Positions 10,575 through 19,053 of a stretch of 64,000 nucleotides of DNA are shown here, in pieces. Position 1 is the first letter of the stretch, and every line of letters begins with the position of its first letter. Origin of the DNA: CALMEC01 sp964628685 (lineage in GTDB: Bacteria; Actinomycetota; Thermoleophilia; Miltoncostaeales; Miltoncostaeaceae); contig CAZVNM010000007.1 in NCBI GenBank assembly GCA_964628685.1, forward strand, positions 38,211 through 102,210, given 5' to 3'. The notes under the pieces are model-generated. The model saw only the letters and a program-made list of their open reading frames with translations, made no database searches and had not been told where the DNA came from. The position numbers were made by a program, and so were the translations under genes.

Positions 10575-11323
10575 GTCCCGGTCCTCCAGATGATCCCCGC
10601 CTGGCGGCCGGTGTGCTCACCGTCGCGGCGGTAGCTGTAGAAGCGCTCGGCGTCGCACGAGGTGCACGCCTCCGCCACCGTGATGTGGGTCGGGTCGACG
10701 CCCGCATCCGTCAACTCGACGCGTGCGCCCGCCGCCAGGTCCACCGCGCGGTCCACCACGGTCGCCGCGCCGAACCGGTCGGCGAACGTGGCCCGCAGGT
10801 CATCGTCCACCGGATAGCAGCAGGGGCGCACGGCGGGTCCCACCGCGGCGGCCACCTCACCGCCCAGCATCGTCACGGCGTTTCGCAGGATCCCGGCCAC
10901 CAGGCCGCGCCAGCCGGCGTGCACCGCCCCCACCTGTGACCCGTCGGTCCGCCACAGGAGGACCGGCAGGCAGTCGGCGCCCAGCACCATGAGGGGCAGG
11001 TCCGCGGCGGCGGTGACGAGGCCGTCGCCGTCGCGCCACCCGGCGAGCTCACCCGTGAACCTGCCGAACGAGGCCGGCGCGTCGATGCGGTGGACATCGG
11101 CGCCGTGCACCTGGTGGCCCATGCTCACCCGCTGCGCGTCCAGGTCCAGGGCGTCCGCCAGCCGACGGCGGTTCTCGCGCACGTCGACGGCGGCGTCGCC
11201 CGAGGTGCTTCCCAGGTTGAGCCCCGCGTGGGTGCCCTCGCTCACACCGCCCACACGTGTCGTGAAGTGCGCGTGCACCCCGGGAACGGTGTCGACCGCG
11301 ATGGTGGGCAGGTGGCCGCTCAT
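10571..11323 (-). CDS. pgeF: Purine nucleoside phosphorylase / polyphenol oxidase-fold protein
   Basis: YfiH/PgeF family, related to multicopper laccase-domain proteins. The E. coli protein trims the wrong amino acid from peptidoglycan precursors, and several relatives are purine nucleoside phosphorylases or adenosine deaminases. 250 residues. Metal and catalytic segments seen: VSMGHQVHGADVH, VLGADCLPVLLW, VGAVHAGWRGLVAGI, VGPAVRPCCYPV, EACTSCDAERFYSYRRDGEHTGR. The ATG start (MSGHLPTIAVD) overlaps the cca stop as ATGA. Confidence 0.93.
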   Translation of the reverse strand: MSGHLPTIAVDTVPGVHAHFTTRVGGVSEGTHAGLNLGSTSGDAAVDVRENRRRLADALDLDAQRVSMGHQVHGADVHRIDAPASFGRFTGELAGWRDGDGLVTAAADLPLMVLGADCLPVLLWRTDGSQVGAVHAGWRGLVAGILRNAVTMLGGEVAAAVGPAVRPCCYPVDDDLRATFADRFGAATVVDRAVDLAAGARVELTDAGVDPTHITVAEACTSCDAERFYSYRRDGEHTGRQAGIIWRTGT

Positions 11324-12507
11324 GCGTCCCACCGCCGAACCCACGCCAGCTGGTCGTCGCGTCCGGGGCCGACCTCCGCGTCAACGATCGCGGCGCGAAG
11401 CGCGTCCAGGGCCCGTCCCAGGCGGGGTCCCGGCGCCATGCCCATGTCCCGCAGATCGTCGCCGCTGATGGCCGGTCGCATGTCGCGGATGTTGGCCCAC
11501 CAGTCGCCGATCGCGCCCGATCCGCGGGCGACGGCGACCACCTGGGCGGCCGGACGCGACGGGCCCAGCACCGCATCGCGTCGCGACGGCACCGGTGCAT
11601 CGGCCACCCGGTCGGCCAGGGGGCCCGCGTCGCGGACGTCGGTCGCGATCCGCCGCGCCCACTCGGGCACCGCCACGGTGCCGAGCGCATCGGCGCTCAC
11701 GGCGAGCCCCAGGCGGACGGCCCATGCGGGCAGCGGCGGTGCTCCGGGCAGGCGCAGGGCGTCGTCGACGGCGGCGAACAGGGCACCACGCTCCGGATCG
11801 GGGACGATCCACGCCACACCCAGGTCAACCGCGACCGCGAGGGCGCCGGCGGCGTCGTCCTCGCAGAGTAGGCGCCGAAGCTCCTCCCCCACCCGGGCGA
11901 TGGCGGGATCGACGCCGTGGGCGGCGGCGCGGGCCTGGGCGGCGGTGGCGTGCTGCACGGTGAACCCCAGGCGGGCGGCGTAACGGGCGGCGCGCAGGAC
12001 GCGGCTGGGGTCCTCCTCGAACGCGTCGTCGCGCAGGGCGCGGATGAGCCCGGCCTCCAGGTCGGCGGCGCCTCCGTGGGGGTCGAGCAGTCGGCCGGCC
12101 TGCGGACCGGTCAGCCGGTACGCCAGGGCGTTCACGGTGAAGTCGCGGCGTGCCAAGTCGTCCTGGATCGTGCCGGCGGTCACCTCGGGCAGTGCCCCCG
12201 GCGCCGCATACCGTTCACGTCGCGCGGTCACCAGGTCGATGAGCGTGCCGTCGTCCAGCGTGAGGGCCGCCGTGCCGAACCGCGCGTGCGTCGTCACCTC
12301 GACGCCCAGCGCCCCACCCAGGCGACGCGCCACGCGGATGGCGTCACCCTCCACGACCAGGTCGATGTCGGGGCCCGGCGGGCGTCCCAGGAGTGCGTCG
12401 CGCACCACCCCGCCCACGAGGCTCACCGGGACGTCGGGACACAGTTCCACGAGCCGCACCAGCGACATCTGTCCTTGCACCGTGTCGCGCAGGCGGTGAG
12501 AATCCAT
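11320..12507 (-). CDS. cca: CCA tRNA nucleotidyltransferase / polyA polymerase family
   Basis: Class II nucleotidyltransferase, likely adding or repairing the tRNA CCA end. 395 residues. The catalytic head shows VSLVGGVVRDALLGRPP and DIDLVVEGD. The neck has ARRDFTVNALAYRLTG and EEDPSRVLRAARYAARLGF. The C-terminal half is helical and Ala-rich. Some clades split CCA and C-adding functions between enzymes, which cannot be resolved here. The ATG used lies only 2 bases from the start of the divergent gene; Met14 (at 12468) is an alternative that would leave about 41 bp for promoters. Confidence 0.92.
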   Translation of the reverse strand: MDSHRLRDTVQGQMSLVRLVELCPDVPVSLVGGVVRDALLGRPPGPDIDLVVEGDAIRVARRLGGALGVEVTTHARFGTAALTLDDGTLIDLVTARRERYAAPGALPEVTAGTIQDDLARRDFTVNALAYRLTGPQAGRLLDPHGGAADLEAGLIRALRDDAFEEDPSRVLRAARYAARLGFTVQHATAAQARAAAHGVDPAIARVGEELRRLLCEDDAAGALAVAVDLGVAWIVPDPERGALFAAVDDALRLPGAPPLPAWAVRLGLAVSADALGTVAVPEWARRIATDVRDAGPLADRVADAPVPSRRDAVLGPSRPAAQVVAVARGSGAIGDWWANIRDMRPAISGDDLRDMGMAPGPRLGRALDALRAAIVDAEVGPGRDDQLAWVRRWDA

Positions 12508-12509
12508 GC

Positions 12510-12764
12510 GTGACCTACGATCCCCTGTCCGACAAACTGGCCCGGTCCACCCCGGTGGCGATGCCCGAGCTGCTCGAGCGCTTCAAGGTGTACGAGCACC
12601 TGACCATCCTGGAGCTGCAGGAGCGGTTCGACGCCAACGAGGAGGCGTTTCGCGCCTGGGTGCGCGATCCGGCCAACGAGGGCAGGCCCATCAGCGACGC
12701 GCCGCAGTACATCGACCGCATCGCGCTCGACAGCCTGCGCGAGCGGCGCACCTGGTTCGAGTAG
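12510..12764 (+). CDS. Small conserved-looking hypothetical protein
   Basis: 84 residues from a GTG (VTYDPLSDKLARS). It is helical and charged with no signal or membrane segment: MPELLERFKVYEHLTILELQ, then RFDANEEAFRAWVRDPANEG, then Ser-Leu-Arg-Glu-Arg-Arg-Thr-Trp-Phe-Glu at the end. The codon bias is typical of real genes in this window. I do not recognise the family. It is divergent from cca and convergent with ridA (10-bp gap). Confidence 0.6.
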   Translation: MTYDPLSDKLARSTPVAMPELLERFKVYEHLTILELQERFDANEEAFRAWVRDPANEGRPISDAPQYIDRIALDSLRERRTWFE

Positions 12765-12774
12765 CCGGCACGGC

Positions 12775-13161
12775 TCACCCCCTGATCGCGACCGCCTCGA
12801 TCTCCACGCGGGCGCCCGCGGGGAGGGCGGCCACCCCGATGGTGGCCCGCGCGGGTGCATGGTCGCCGAAGGCCGCGGCGTAGGCGTCGTTCATCGCCCC
12901 GAACTCGCCCAGATCGGTCATGTACACGGTGGTCTTGGCCACCGACCGCAGGCTGAGCCCGGCGGCCTCGAGGATGGCGGCGACGTTGGCCAGGCACCGC
13001 GTGGTCTGGGCGACGATGTCGTCCCCCACGAGGAGGCCGTCGGGGTCGAGCGGGACCTGCCCCGACACGTAGACGGTGTCGCCGGCGTCGATGGCCTGGC
13101 TGTAGGGGGCTCCCTGGACCGGTGCGGGTGCCCCGTCGGTGCGGATGGGCGTCAGCGTCAT
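12775..13161 (-). CDS. ridA: RidA-family enamine/imine deaminase
   Basis: Hydrolyses reactive enamine/imine intermediates from PLP enzymes. 128 residues, chorismate-mutase-like trimeric fold. Seen: GAPYSQAIDAGDTVYVSGQ (family N-terminal signature), QTTRCLANVAAILEAAGLSL, VAKTTVYMTDLGEF, and RATIGVAALPAGARVEIEA with the conserved Arg, Pro and Glu of RidA active sites. The ATG at MTLTPIRTDG is used; longer readings are Arg/Pro noise. The archetypal threonine-pathway role is an assumption by family. Confidence 0.9.
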   Translation of the reverse strand: MTLTPIRTDGAPAPVQGAPYSQAIDAGDTVYVSGQVPLDPDGLLVGDDIVAQTTRCLANVAAILEAAGLSLRSVAKTTVYMTDLGEFGAMNDAYAAAFGDHAPARATIGVAALPAGARVEIEAVAIRG

Positions 13162-13207
13162 GGGCCGACGATACCGCCGCGGTCGGGCGCCGTCGTGGCC
13201 GGCGGCC

Positions 13208-13798
13208 TCAGCCGGTGGCGTCGGCCGGTGGCATGAGGTCGGCGACCGCCACCGCACCACCGCCCGCCGGCAGCTCCACCGTGGCCGGTTCGTCGACCCG
13301 CACGATCTCGCTCCAGGTGCCGTCCGCACGCGGGCCGCGGTGCATCACGAGCGTCCTGGCCGGGACGTCCACGATCCAGTACTCGGGCGCCCCCGAGCCG
13401 GCGTAGATGCGCGCCTTGCGCCGGTCGATGCGGACGCTCGACACCGCCACCTCGATCAGCAGCACCGTCTCGCCGCACTCGGGGACCCGGCGGTCGGTGT
13501 CCCAATCGTCGCCGAACCGCACGACCGTCGCGTCGGGTTCGGGCAGGCTGTCGCGTCCCGCCCCCACCGTCGACTGGATGATGACGGCCCATGTGCGGTC
13601 ATACCGCTCGTGAAGGAGCCGTCCGAGCGTGCTCACCACCCATGTGTGGTCGTACCCCGAGGGGCTCACCGGGACCAGCTCCCCCTCGAGGAGCTCCACG
13701 CGCTCGTCCTCGCCCAGGATGCCCGCACGCACCATCGCCCAGACCTCGTCGGCCGTGAACCGCCTGGACGTCGTCTCGAGCAGGCCCGCCATCGCCAT
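13208..13798 (-). CDS. Uma2-family (DUF820) PD-(D/E)XK nuclease-like protein, copy 1
   Basis: 196 residues. Uma2 proteins share a restriction-endonuclease-like fold, are multiplied in cyanobacteria and actinobacteria, and have no firmly known role. Seen: RFTADEVWAMVRAGILGEDE, VELLEGELVPVSPSGYDH, PEPDATVVRF (catalytic Asp), VLLIEVAVSS (catalytic Glu), DRRKARIYAGSGAPEYWIVD. The start is ATG at MAMAGLLETT with GGGGGAGGGGG just upstream. A phased GTCAC element lies 57 bp upstream. It is one of seven copies in this window and the only one outside the 41-62 kb region. Active-site residues are intact. Confidence 0.9.
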   Translation of the reverse strand: MAMAGLLETTSRRFTADEVWAMVRAGILGEDERVELLEGELVPVSPSGYDHTWVVSTLGRLLHERYDRTWAVIIQSTVGAGRDSLPEPDATVVRFGDDWDTDRRVPECGETVLLIEVAVSSVRIDRRKARIYAGSGAPEYWIVDVPARTLVMHRGPRADGTWSEIVRVDEPATVELPAGGGAVAVADLMPPADATG

Positions 13799-13854
13799 CG
13801 ATCGTACCCCCTCCCCCGTGCCGCTTCCATGCATGGAGGATGGCCCGGCGACGT

Positions 13855-13902
13855 GTCACGACTCCAGACGCGTCCGTCACGATGCCGTCACGGGAGCGTG
13901 AC
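13855..13902. promoter_or_regulatory. Phased GTCAC element, copy a
   Basis: GTCAC at 13855, 13876 and 13887 and GTGAC at 13898, giving spacings of 21, 11 and 11 bp. The expected fifth box at 13909 is not recognisable. CTCCAGAC occupies the CCACAC position. The element lies upstream of Uma2 copy 1. Confidence 0.65.
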
Positions 13903-13949
13903 GACATCCGTTCGGACAGCTCCGTGGGCACCGACTGACCGACCGCTCG

Positions 13950-14023
13950 CAAGTTACGTGCCAGGCACCAGGCGTGCGCGGCATCACAAGTTAGGTGCCA
14001 GGCACCAGGCGTGTGCGGCATCA
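13950..14023. repeat. Tandem 37-bp repeat with GGTGCCAGGCACC palindrome
   Basis: Two adjacent 37-bp units (13950-13986 and 13987-14023) differ at about 2 positions. Each begins CAAGTTA, contains GTGCCAGGCACC and ends GCGGCATCA; in the second unit GGTGCCAGGCACC is a perfect palindrome. The units are AT-richer than their surroundings at the AAGTTA end. No coding potential is convincing. The 334-bp gap 13799-14132 otherwise contains only the phased element. Confidence 0.85.
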
Positions 14024-14132
14024 GGACCACGCGCGGACCTCACGCGATCGGAACCCGCACCCGGCGGTCCCGAACCTGTCGCCGCACCGCCTCTGCCAAC
14101 GCGCGAGACGGTGCGACGACGAACTCCGCACG

Positions 14133-14930
14133 CTACGCCGACTTGATCTCGGCGCGGAGCACCCGCCAGGTCCCGACCACGATCGGGATGCCCACCCACA
14201 CGAGGGCCGCGACCCCCAGATGCGCCCACTGCTCACCGCTGATCGTGTGGTCGTAGAGCGGCTGGGTGGCCTGGCTGAAATCGAGCCACTTGCCGGGTCC
14301 CTCCAGGGCGGAGATGGCCCCCTGCAGGATCGACCAGACGATCGGCAGCGCGAAGAAGAGCGTGATCGCGGCGGCCGAGTTGAGAAAGAGCAGTCCGAAC
14401 CCGGTGCCGGCCAGCAGGTTGAGCGCCTGCAGCAGGAAGAGGTGACCGACGTCGGCGGCGCTCATGTTCCACGCGCCGTCGCCGCTGAAGAGCGCGGCGC
14501 CGATCACGTTGCCGATGGCGGCCACCACCAGGATGAGCACGCCGACCGCCAGCGCCACGAGCACCCCCGCCACCGCCTTGGCCAGGATGACGCGCAGCCG
14601 CGACGGCTCGAGCGTGAACGTGACCAGGCCGGTGCGCTGGCTCCATTCGCTGGTGACCGCAAGGACACCCAGGACCGGCAGCAGGAACATCTGCGGTGCG
14701 GCGACCAGCTCGGCCATGCCCTGGTACGTCAGGTCCTGCGCGTCGGCGGCGAACAGCATGATGATCATGAACAGCACGGTGAGCGCCGCCATGGTGAGCA
14801 GGAGCCACTTGCCCGACCGTGTGTTGTAGAGCTTGCGGATCTCGACCCGCAGGAGGCGGGTGAACGGGATGCGCGATCCCCGGGAGCCGGCGCCGCCGGT
14901 CGCCCCCATCGGATGTGTGGCCGTGGTCAT
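14133..14930 (-). CDS. ABC-2 type transporter permease
   Basis: 265 residues, six hydrophobic helices, with a cytoplasmic N-terminus ending in TRLLRVEIRKLYNTRSGKW. That Leu/Arg-rich segment is typical of ABC-2 exporters whose substrate is unknown. The motif AVTSEWSQRTGLVTFTLEPS in the first cytoplasmic loop matches actinobacterial ABC-2 permeases. The ATG (MTTATHPMG) overlaps the ATPase gene stop by ATGA, so the pair is one transporter. No sensor kinase or substrate gene is adjacent to suggest its cargo. Confidence 0.88.
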   Translation of the reverse strand: MTTATHPMGATGGAGSRGSRIPFTRLLRVEIRKLYNTRSGKWLLLTMAALTVLFMIIMLFAADAQDLTYQGMAELVAAPQMFLLPVLGVLAVTSEWSQRTGLVTFTLEPSRLRVILAKAVAGVLVALAVGVLILVVAAIGNVIGAALFSGDGAWNMSAADVGHLFLLQALNLLAGTGFGLLFLNSAAAITLFFALPIVWSILQGAISALEGPGKWLDFSQATQPLYDHTISGEQWAHLGVAALVWVGIPIVVGTWRVLRAEIKSA

Positions 14931-15847
14931 GCCGCCTCCTGAACGGGGCTCGCGGCCCCGCGATCGCGATCGCTGTCCTCCGTCAGCTGCAGGAAGAGGT
15001 CCTCCAGCTTGCCGCCGTCCGCCCCGCGCAGCTCGCGCAGCCGGATCCCGTTGTCGAACGCCACCGTCCCGGCGGTCTCGGCGTCGCATCCCACCAGCAC
15101 ACCGCCGTCCTCACGCACGAGGGCGTCGAAGCCCGCGTCGCGCACCAGCGCCGCGAAACGCTCGTCGTCGACGGTGCGCACCACCGCGCCGCTCGCCGCC
15201 AGGAGCTCCTCCTTGCTGCCCTGCGTGACGATGCGGCCGTGGCTGATGACGATCAGGTCGTCGGCGATCGCCTCCACCTCGGACAGCAGGTGGGACGAGA
15301 GCAGCACGGTGCCGCCGCGCCCCGCGAAGCCCCGCAGCAGGTCGCGCATCCACCGGATGCCCGCCGGATCGAGGCCGTTTGCCGGCTCGTCGAGGATCAG
15401 CACCTCGGGCTCGCCCAGAAGCGCATGGGCGATGCCCAGTCGCTGACGCATGCCGAGCGAGTAGTTGCCCACGCGCCGCTTCGCCTCCTTGGCGGTGAGG
15501 CCCACGGTGTCGAGCATCTCGTCGACGCGGGAGGTCGCGAGGCCCATGGTCATGGCGCCCAGGGTCAGCACCTCGCGTCCGGTGCGGCCCGCGTGCTGGG
15601 CCGACGCGTCCAGCAGGACGCCGACGCTCGTGCCCGGGTTCCCCAGCGCCTCGTAGGGCACATCGAGGACGGTCGACGTGCCGGCGCTCGGGATCGTGAG
15701 CCCCACGATCATGCGCATGGTGGTCGACTTGCCGGCGCCGTTGGGGCCGAGGAATCCGCAGACGCGCCCCGGCTGGACCGAGAAGCTCACGTCGTCCACC
15801 GCGACGTGGTCCCCGTATCGCTTGGTCATGTTGGTGACGGTGATCAT
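14927..15847 (-). CDS. ABC transporter ATP-binding protein
   Basis: 306 residues. Walker A GPNGAGKST near residue 37, Q-loop region, signature NYSLGMRQRLGIAHAL near residue 130, Walker B VLILDEPANGLD near 148, H-loop LLSSHLLSEVE near 185, then an about 100-residue C-terminal extension as in CcmA/DrrA-type exporters. I use the second of two nearby ATGs (MITVTNMTKRYG), because GGGAG lies 10 bases before it but only 1 base before the first (15856). It probably follows the his genes as a separate unit, since the gap to the GNAT gene is 69 bp. Confidence 0.9.
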   Translation of the reverse strand: MITVTNMTKRYGDHVAVDDVSFSVQPGRVCGFLGPNGAGKSTTMRMIVGLTIPSAGTSTVLDVPYEALGNPGTSVGVLLDASAQHAGRTGREVLTLGAMTMGLATSRVDEMLDTVGLTAKEAKRRVGNYSLGMRQRLGIAHALLGEPEVLILDEPANGLDPAGIRWMRDLLRGFAGRGGTVLLSSHLLSEVEAIADDLIVISHGRIVTQGSKEELLAASGAVVRTVDDERFAALVRDAGFDALVREDGGVLVGCDAETAGTVAFDNGIRLRELRGADGGKLEDLFLQLTEDSDRDRGAASPVQEAA

Positions 15848-15916
15848 GCGGGTCATGCTCCCAGCCGCATCACATGGCGGCCGCGACCACGGGTTCACCT
15901 TCGGTGAAGAAGGCGG

Positions 15917-16348
15917 TCAGCCCGCTGCCGGCCGGCGCATGAAGTACTGGGGACGGTCGATCCGCTCACCGGCGAGCTCGCGCACCCACGCCGGCTGGTC
16001 GGCGCGCAGCACGAGCTCGAAGCCGAGTCGCCGGTAGAAGTCCCGCCGCTCGCGGGCGCACTCGAGCCAGCAGGCGTTGACGCGTCCCGCGAGGACGGCC
16101 GCCACCATGGCGGCGCCGATGCCCCCGCCGCGCAGCGCGGTGTCCACCACCACGGCGTCCAGCCAGTCCGCGCCGGGCCGGACCGCACGGATCTGCAGCG
16201 ACCCCACCAGGCGGCCCGTGGGGTCGCGGGCGACCCATAGCTCGCCCTCCACCAGATCGTCGATCCACCCCGCGGTGCGGCGCAGGGCGAACACCTCGGA
16301 CAGGTCGTCCTCGACCGCGCGGCGCACGTCGAGGCCGTCCCGGTTCAC
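15917..16348 (-). CDS. GNAT-family N-acetyltransferase at the end of the his cluster
   Basis: 143 residues. Acetyl-CoA-binding motif A is VVVDTALRGGGIGAAMV near residue 70, where typical enzymes have R-x-x-G-x-G/A. Motif B is ECARERRDFYRRLGFELV near residue 100. The substrate is unknown. The GTG start (VNRDGLDVRR) overlaps the hisF stop as GTGA, so it is translationally coupled to histidine genes, which is unusual. It could acetylate a histidine-pathway compound or simply share expression. Confidence 0.85.
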   Translation of the reverse strand: MNRDGLDVRRAVEDDLSEVFALRRTAGWIDDLVEGELWVARDPTGRLVGSLQIRAVRPGADWLDAVVVDTALRGGGIGAAMVAAVLAGRVNACWLECARERRDFYRRLGFELVLRADQPAWVRELAGERIDRPQYFMRRPAAG

Positions 16349-17106
16349 CAGGTGCGGCGCACCGGGACGCCGGCCGCGTCCATCGCCCGTTTGACGTCGG
16401 CCACCGAATAGACGCCGTCGTGGAAGACCGACGCCGCCAACACCGCGTCGGCATGTCCGTCCGTCACGGCCTCGACGAAGTGCTCCAGCGTGCCGGCACC
16501 ACCCGAGGCGATGATGGGGACGCTCACCTCCCGCCCGATCGCCGACAGGAGTTCGTTGTCGAATCCGATCTGGGTCCCGTCGCGGTCCATGCTCGTCACG
16601 AGGAGCTCACCGGCACCGCGCCGCGCGGCCTCGGCGGCCCACTCGACCGCCTCCAGGCCGGTCTCGAGCCGTCCGCCGTTGAGGTACACCTCCCAGCCGT
16701 CGCCGGTGTCGCGACGCTTGGCGTCGATGGCGATGACGATGCACTGCGAGCCGAAGCGGTTGGCGCAGCGCTCGATCAGCTCGGGTTCACGCACCGCGGC
16801 GGAGTTGATGGACACCTTGTCGGCGCCGGCGGCCAGCACGGCTCGCACGTCGTCCTCGGTGCGAAGCCCGCCGCCGATGGTGAACGGGATGAACACCTCC
16901 TCGGCCGTGTGGCGCGCGAGCTCCACGATCGTCTCGCGCTGCTCGTGGCTTGCGGTGATGTCCAGGAAGACGACCTCGTCGGCGCCCTCGCGGTCGTAGC
17001 GCTGGGCGAGCTCCACCGGGTCGCCGGCGTCGCGCAGGCCGACGAAGTTGACCCCCTTCACGACCCTGCCGTCCTTCACGTCCAGACACGGGACGATGCG
17101 GATCAT
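16345..17106 (-). CDS. hisF: Imidazole glycerol phosphate synthase cyclase subunit
   Basis: (beta/alpha)8 barrel, 253 residues, that uses ammonia from HisH to convert PRFAR into IGP and AICAR. Seen: MIRIVPCLDVKDGRVVKG with Asp9 as one catalytic aspartate, FIPFTIGGGLRTEDD, SINSAAVREPELI, TSMDRDGTQIGFD with the second catalytic Asp, and PIIASGGAGTLEHF. The ATG overlaps the hisA stop. Confidence 0.98.
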   Translation of the reverse strand: MIRIVPCLDVKDGRVVKGVNFVGLRDAGDPVELAQRYDREGADEVVFLDITASHEQRETIVELARHTAEEVFIPFTIGGGLRTEDDVRAVLAAGADKVSINSAAVREPELIERCANRFGSQCIVIAIDAKRRDTGDGWEVYLNGGRLETGLEAVEWAAEAARRGAGELLVTSMDRDGTQIGFDNELLSAIGREVSVPIIASGGAGTLEHFVEAVTDGHADAVLAASVFHDGVYSVADVKRAMDAAGVPVRRTW

Positions 17107-17840
17107 GACGGGCCTCCCAGCGCCGTGAGCGCCTCGGTGACGTCGAAGCGCGGCTCGTACAGCGCGCGGCCCACGATCACCCCCATCAGGTTGGGGATGC
17201 GCGAGGCGCGCAGCGCCGCCAGGTCGTCCAGCGACGAGATGCCGCCCGAGGCGATGATCTCGAGCGGTGGGGCGGCGTCGGCCACCCGCCGCAGCGAGTT
17301 GAGGTTGGGGCCGCTCAGCATGCCGTCGCGACCGATGTCGGTGTAGATGATGCGCCGCACGCCGGTGGCGACCAGGTCGGCGGCCAGCACGTTGGCGTCC
17401 ATGGAGGTGAGCTCGGTCCAGCCGTGGGTCGCCACCATGCCCTCGCGCGCGTCGATGCCGACGGCGAGCGCCCCCTCCAGACGATCGACCGCCCACTCCA
17501 GGAGCGACCGGTCGCGAAGCGCCGCGGTGCCCAGCACCACCCGTTCGACGCCGGTCGCCATGGCGGTCTCGATGGCCGCCTTGGACCGCAGCCCGCCGCC
17601 CATCTGGACCTCACCGGGGAAGCGGTTGGCGATCTCAGCGATGAGCGGCGCGTGCACCGGCGCGCCCTGCTGGGCGCCGTCCAGGTCGACCACGTGCAGC
17701 GCGGTGGCGCCCTGCTCGGCGAAGACCATGGCCTGGGCCACCGGATCGTCGTTGAAGGTCGTGGAGGCCTCGAAGTCCCCCTGCAGCAGTCGCACGGCCT
17801 TGCCGCCCTGCAGGTCGATCGCCGGATAGAGCGTGATCAC
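17103..17840 (-). CDS. hisA: ProFAR isomerase
   Basis: 245-residue (beta/alpha)8 barrel isomerising ProFAR to PRFAR. MITLYPAIDLQGGKAVRL holds catalytic Asp9. VQMGGGLRSKAAIE, VVLGTAAL, IIYTDIGRDGMLSGPNL with the second catalytic Asp, and EIIASGGISSLDD are all standard. Some actinobacteria use the bifunctional PriA for both his and trp steps; whether this is PriA-like cannot be decided without a trpF search. It overlaps hisF and hisH by 4 bases each. Confidence 0.96.
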   Translation of the reverse strand: MITLYPAIDLQGGKAVRLLQGDFEASTTFNDDPVAQAMVFAEQGATALHVVDLDGAQQGAPVHAPLIAEIANRFPGEVQMGGGLRSKAAIETAMATGVERVVLGTAALRDRSLLEWAVDRLEGALAVGIDAREGMVATHGWTELTSMDANVLAADLVATGVRRIIYTDIGRDGMLSGPNLNSLRRVADAAPPLEIIASGGISSLDDLAALRASRIPNLMGVIVGRALYEPRFDVTEALTALGGPS

Positions 17841-18469
17841 GCGCCGACCTCCGCGGTCGTTGTCTCGACCCAGTGGCGCAGGAGCGCGATGCCGGCGTCA
17901 CTGGACTTCTCGGGGTGGAACTGGAACCCGACCACGTTGCCGTGGCCGGCGATGGCGCAGAACGGCGCACCGCCGTGGTCGGCCTCGGCCCAGCACGCCT
18001 CGGGCTCATCCGGCTCGACGGCGTAGCTGTGCAGGAAGTAGTAGGCGTGCTCGGCCTCGTCACCCGGTGTGATGGGGCAGCGGTCGTTGAACGTGACCGC
18101 CGACCAGCCGATGTGCGGGACCTTGGCGGTGTCGCCCAACCGTCGCACCCTGCCGGGGATGAGCCCCAGGCCGGGCACCCCGGGCGCCTCGTCGCTGGCG
18201 TCGAAGAGCACCTGCAGGCCGATGCAGATGCCGAGCACCCGCGTGCCCTCACCGGCCGCGGTCACCACCGCGTCGGCCAGCCCGCTCTCGGTGAGCCGTC
18301 GCATGGCCTCGGCGAAGTGCCCGTCACCGGGCAGCACCAGCACGTCGGCGTCGGCGATGTCCTCGGGCGCACGCGCCATGTGCACGTCCGAGCCCAGTCG
18401 CTCGAGCGCCTTCACCGCGCTTCGCAGGTTGCTCATCTCGTAGTCCAGCACGCAGACCCGCAGACTCAC
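17837..18469 (-). CDS. hisH: Imidazole glycerol phosphate synthase glutaminase subunit
   Basis: 210-residue class I glutamine amidotransferase feeding ammonia to HisF. The catalytic triad is visible: Cys82 in VLGICIGLQ, and His185 and Glu187 in GFQFHPEKSS. VCVLDYEMSNLRSAVKAL is the usual start and VPHIGWSAV is present. The GTG start overlaps the hisB stop as GTGA. Confidence 0.97.
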   Translation of the reverse strand: MSLRVCVLDYEMSNLRSAVKALERLGSDVHMARAPEDIADADVLVLPGDGHFAEAMRRLTESGLADAVVTAAGEGTRVLGICIGLQVLFDASDEAPGVPGLGLIPGRVRRLGDTAKVPHIGWSAVTFNDRCPITPGDEAEHAYYFLHSYAVEPDEPEACWAEADHGGAPFCAIAGHGNVVGFQFHPEKSSDAGIALLRHWVETTTAEVGA

Positions 18470-19053
18470 AGGCTGCCCTTGGTCGACGGCACACCCTGCA
18501 CGCGTCCGTTGGGCGCGATCGCCACCGCGAGGGCGCGGGCGACGGCCTTGAACGACGCCTCGATGACGTGGTGCGGGTTCTCCCCCGCCAGCAGGCGCAC
18601 GTGCAGCGTCAGGCGGGCGTGGTTGACCAAGCCGCGCAGGAACTCCTGCAGGCAGTCGGTCTCGAAGCCGCCGATGACGCCGAAGGGAAGCGGCACGTCG
18701 CACGCCAGGTACGGGCGCCCCGAGATGTCGACCACCGCGTGCACCAGGGTCTCGTCCATGGGCACGAAGGCCGACCCGTAGCGCTCGATGCCGGCGCGGT
18801 CGCCGAGCGCCCGGTCGAGCGCCTGGCCGATCGTGATGCCGGTGTCCTCGATGGTGTGGTGCCCGCCGGTCTCGAGGTCGCCGGTGGCGGCCACGTCCAG
18901 GTCGACGATGCCGTGGCGGCCGAAGAGCACGAGCATGTGGTCGAGGAACCCGACGCCGGTCGCCGCCGTCACGTCGCCGGCACCGTCCAGGTCCAGCCTG
19001 ACAGTGACGTCCGTCTCGCCAGTGGTGCGTCGCACCTCAGCCCGCCGTGTCAT
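18466..19053 (-). CDS. hisB: Imidazoleglycerol-phosphate dehydratase
   Basis: 195 residues, monofunctional (no phosphatase domain). It shows both manganese-binding His motifs, GFLDHMLVLFGRHG near residue 36 and GGHHTIEDTGITIGQAL near residue 65, plus the second set ENPHHVIEASFKAVARAL near 160. It starts MTRRAEVRRTTGETDV and overlaps hisD by ATGA. Histidinol-phosphate phosphatase and aminotransferase (hisN, hisC) are not in this window. Confidence 0.97.
   Translation of the reverse strand: MTRRAEVRRTTGETDVTVRLDLDGAGDVTAATGVGFLDHMLVLFGRHGIVDLDVAATGDLETGGHHTIEDTGITIGQALDRALGDRAGIERYGSAFVPMDETLVHAVVDISGRPYLACDVPLPFGVIGGFETDCLQEFLRGLVNHARLTLHVRLLAGENPHHVIEASFKAVARALAVAIAPNGRVQGVPSTKGSL

Noticed and set aside
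13950..14023. A CRISPR array
   Set aside because: Only two abutting units with no spacers and no cas genes.
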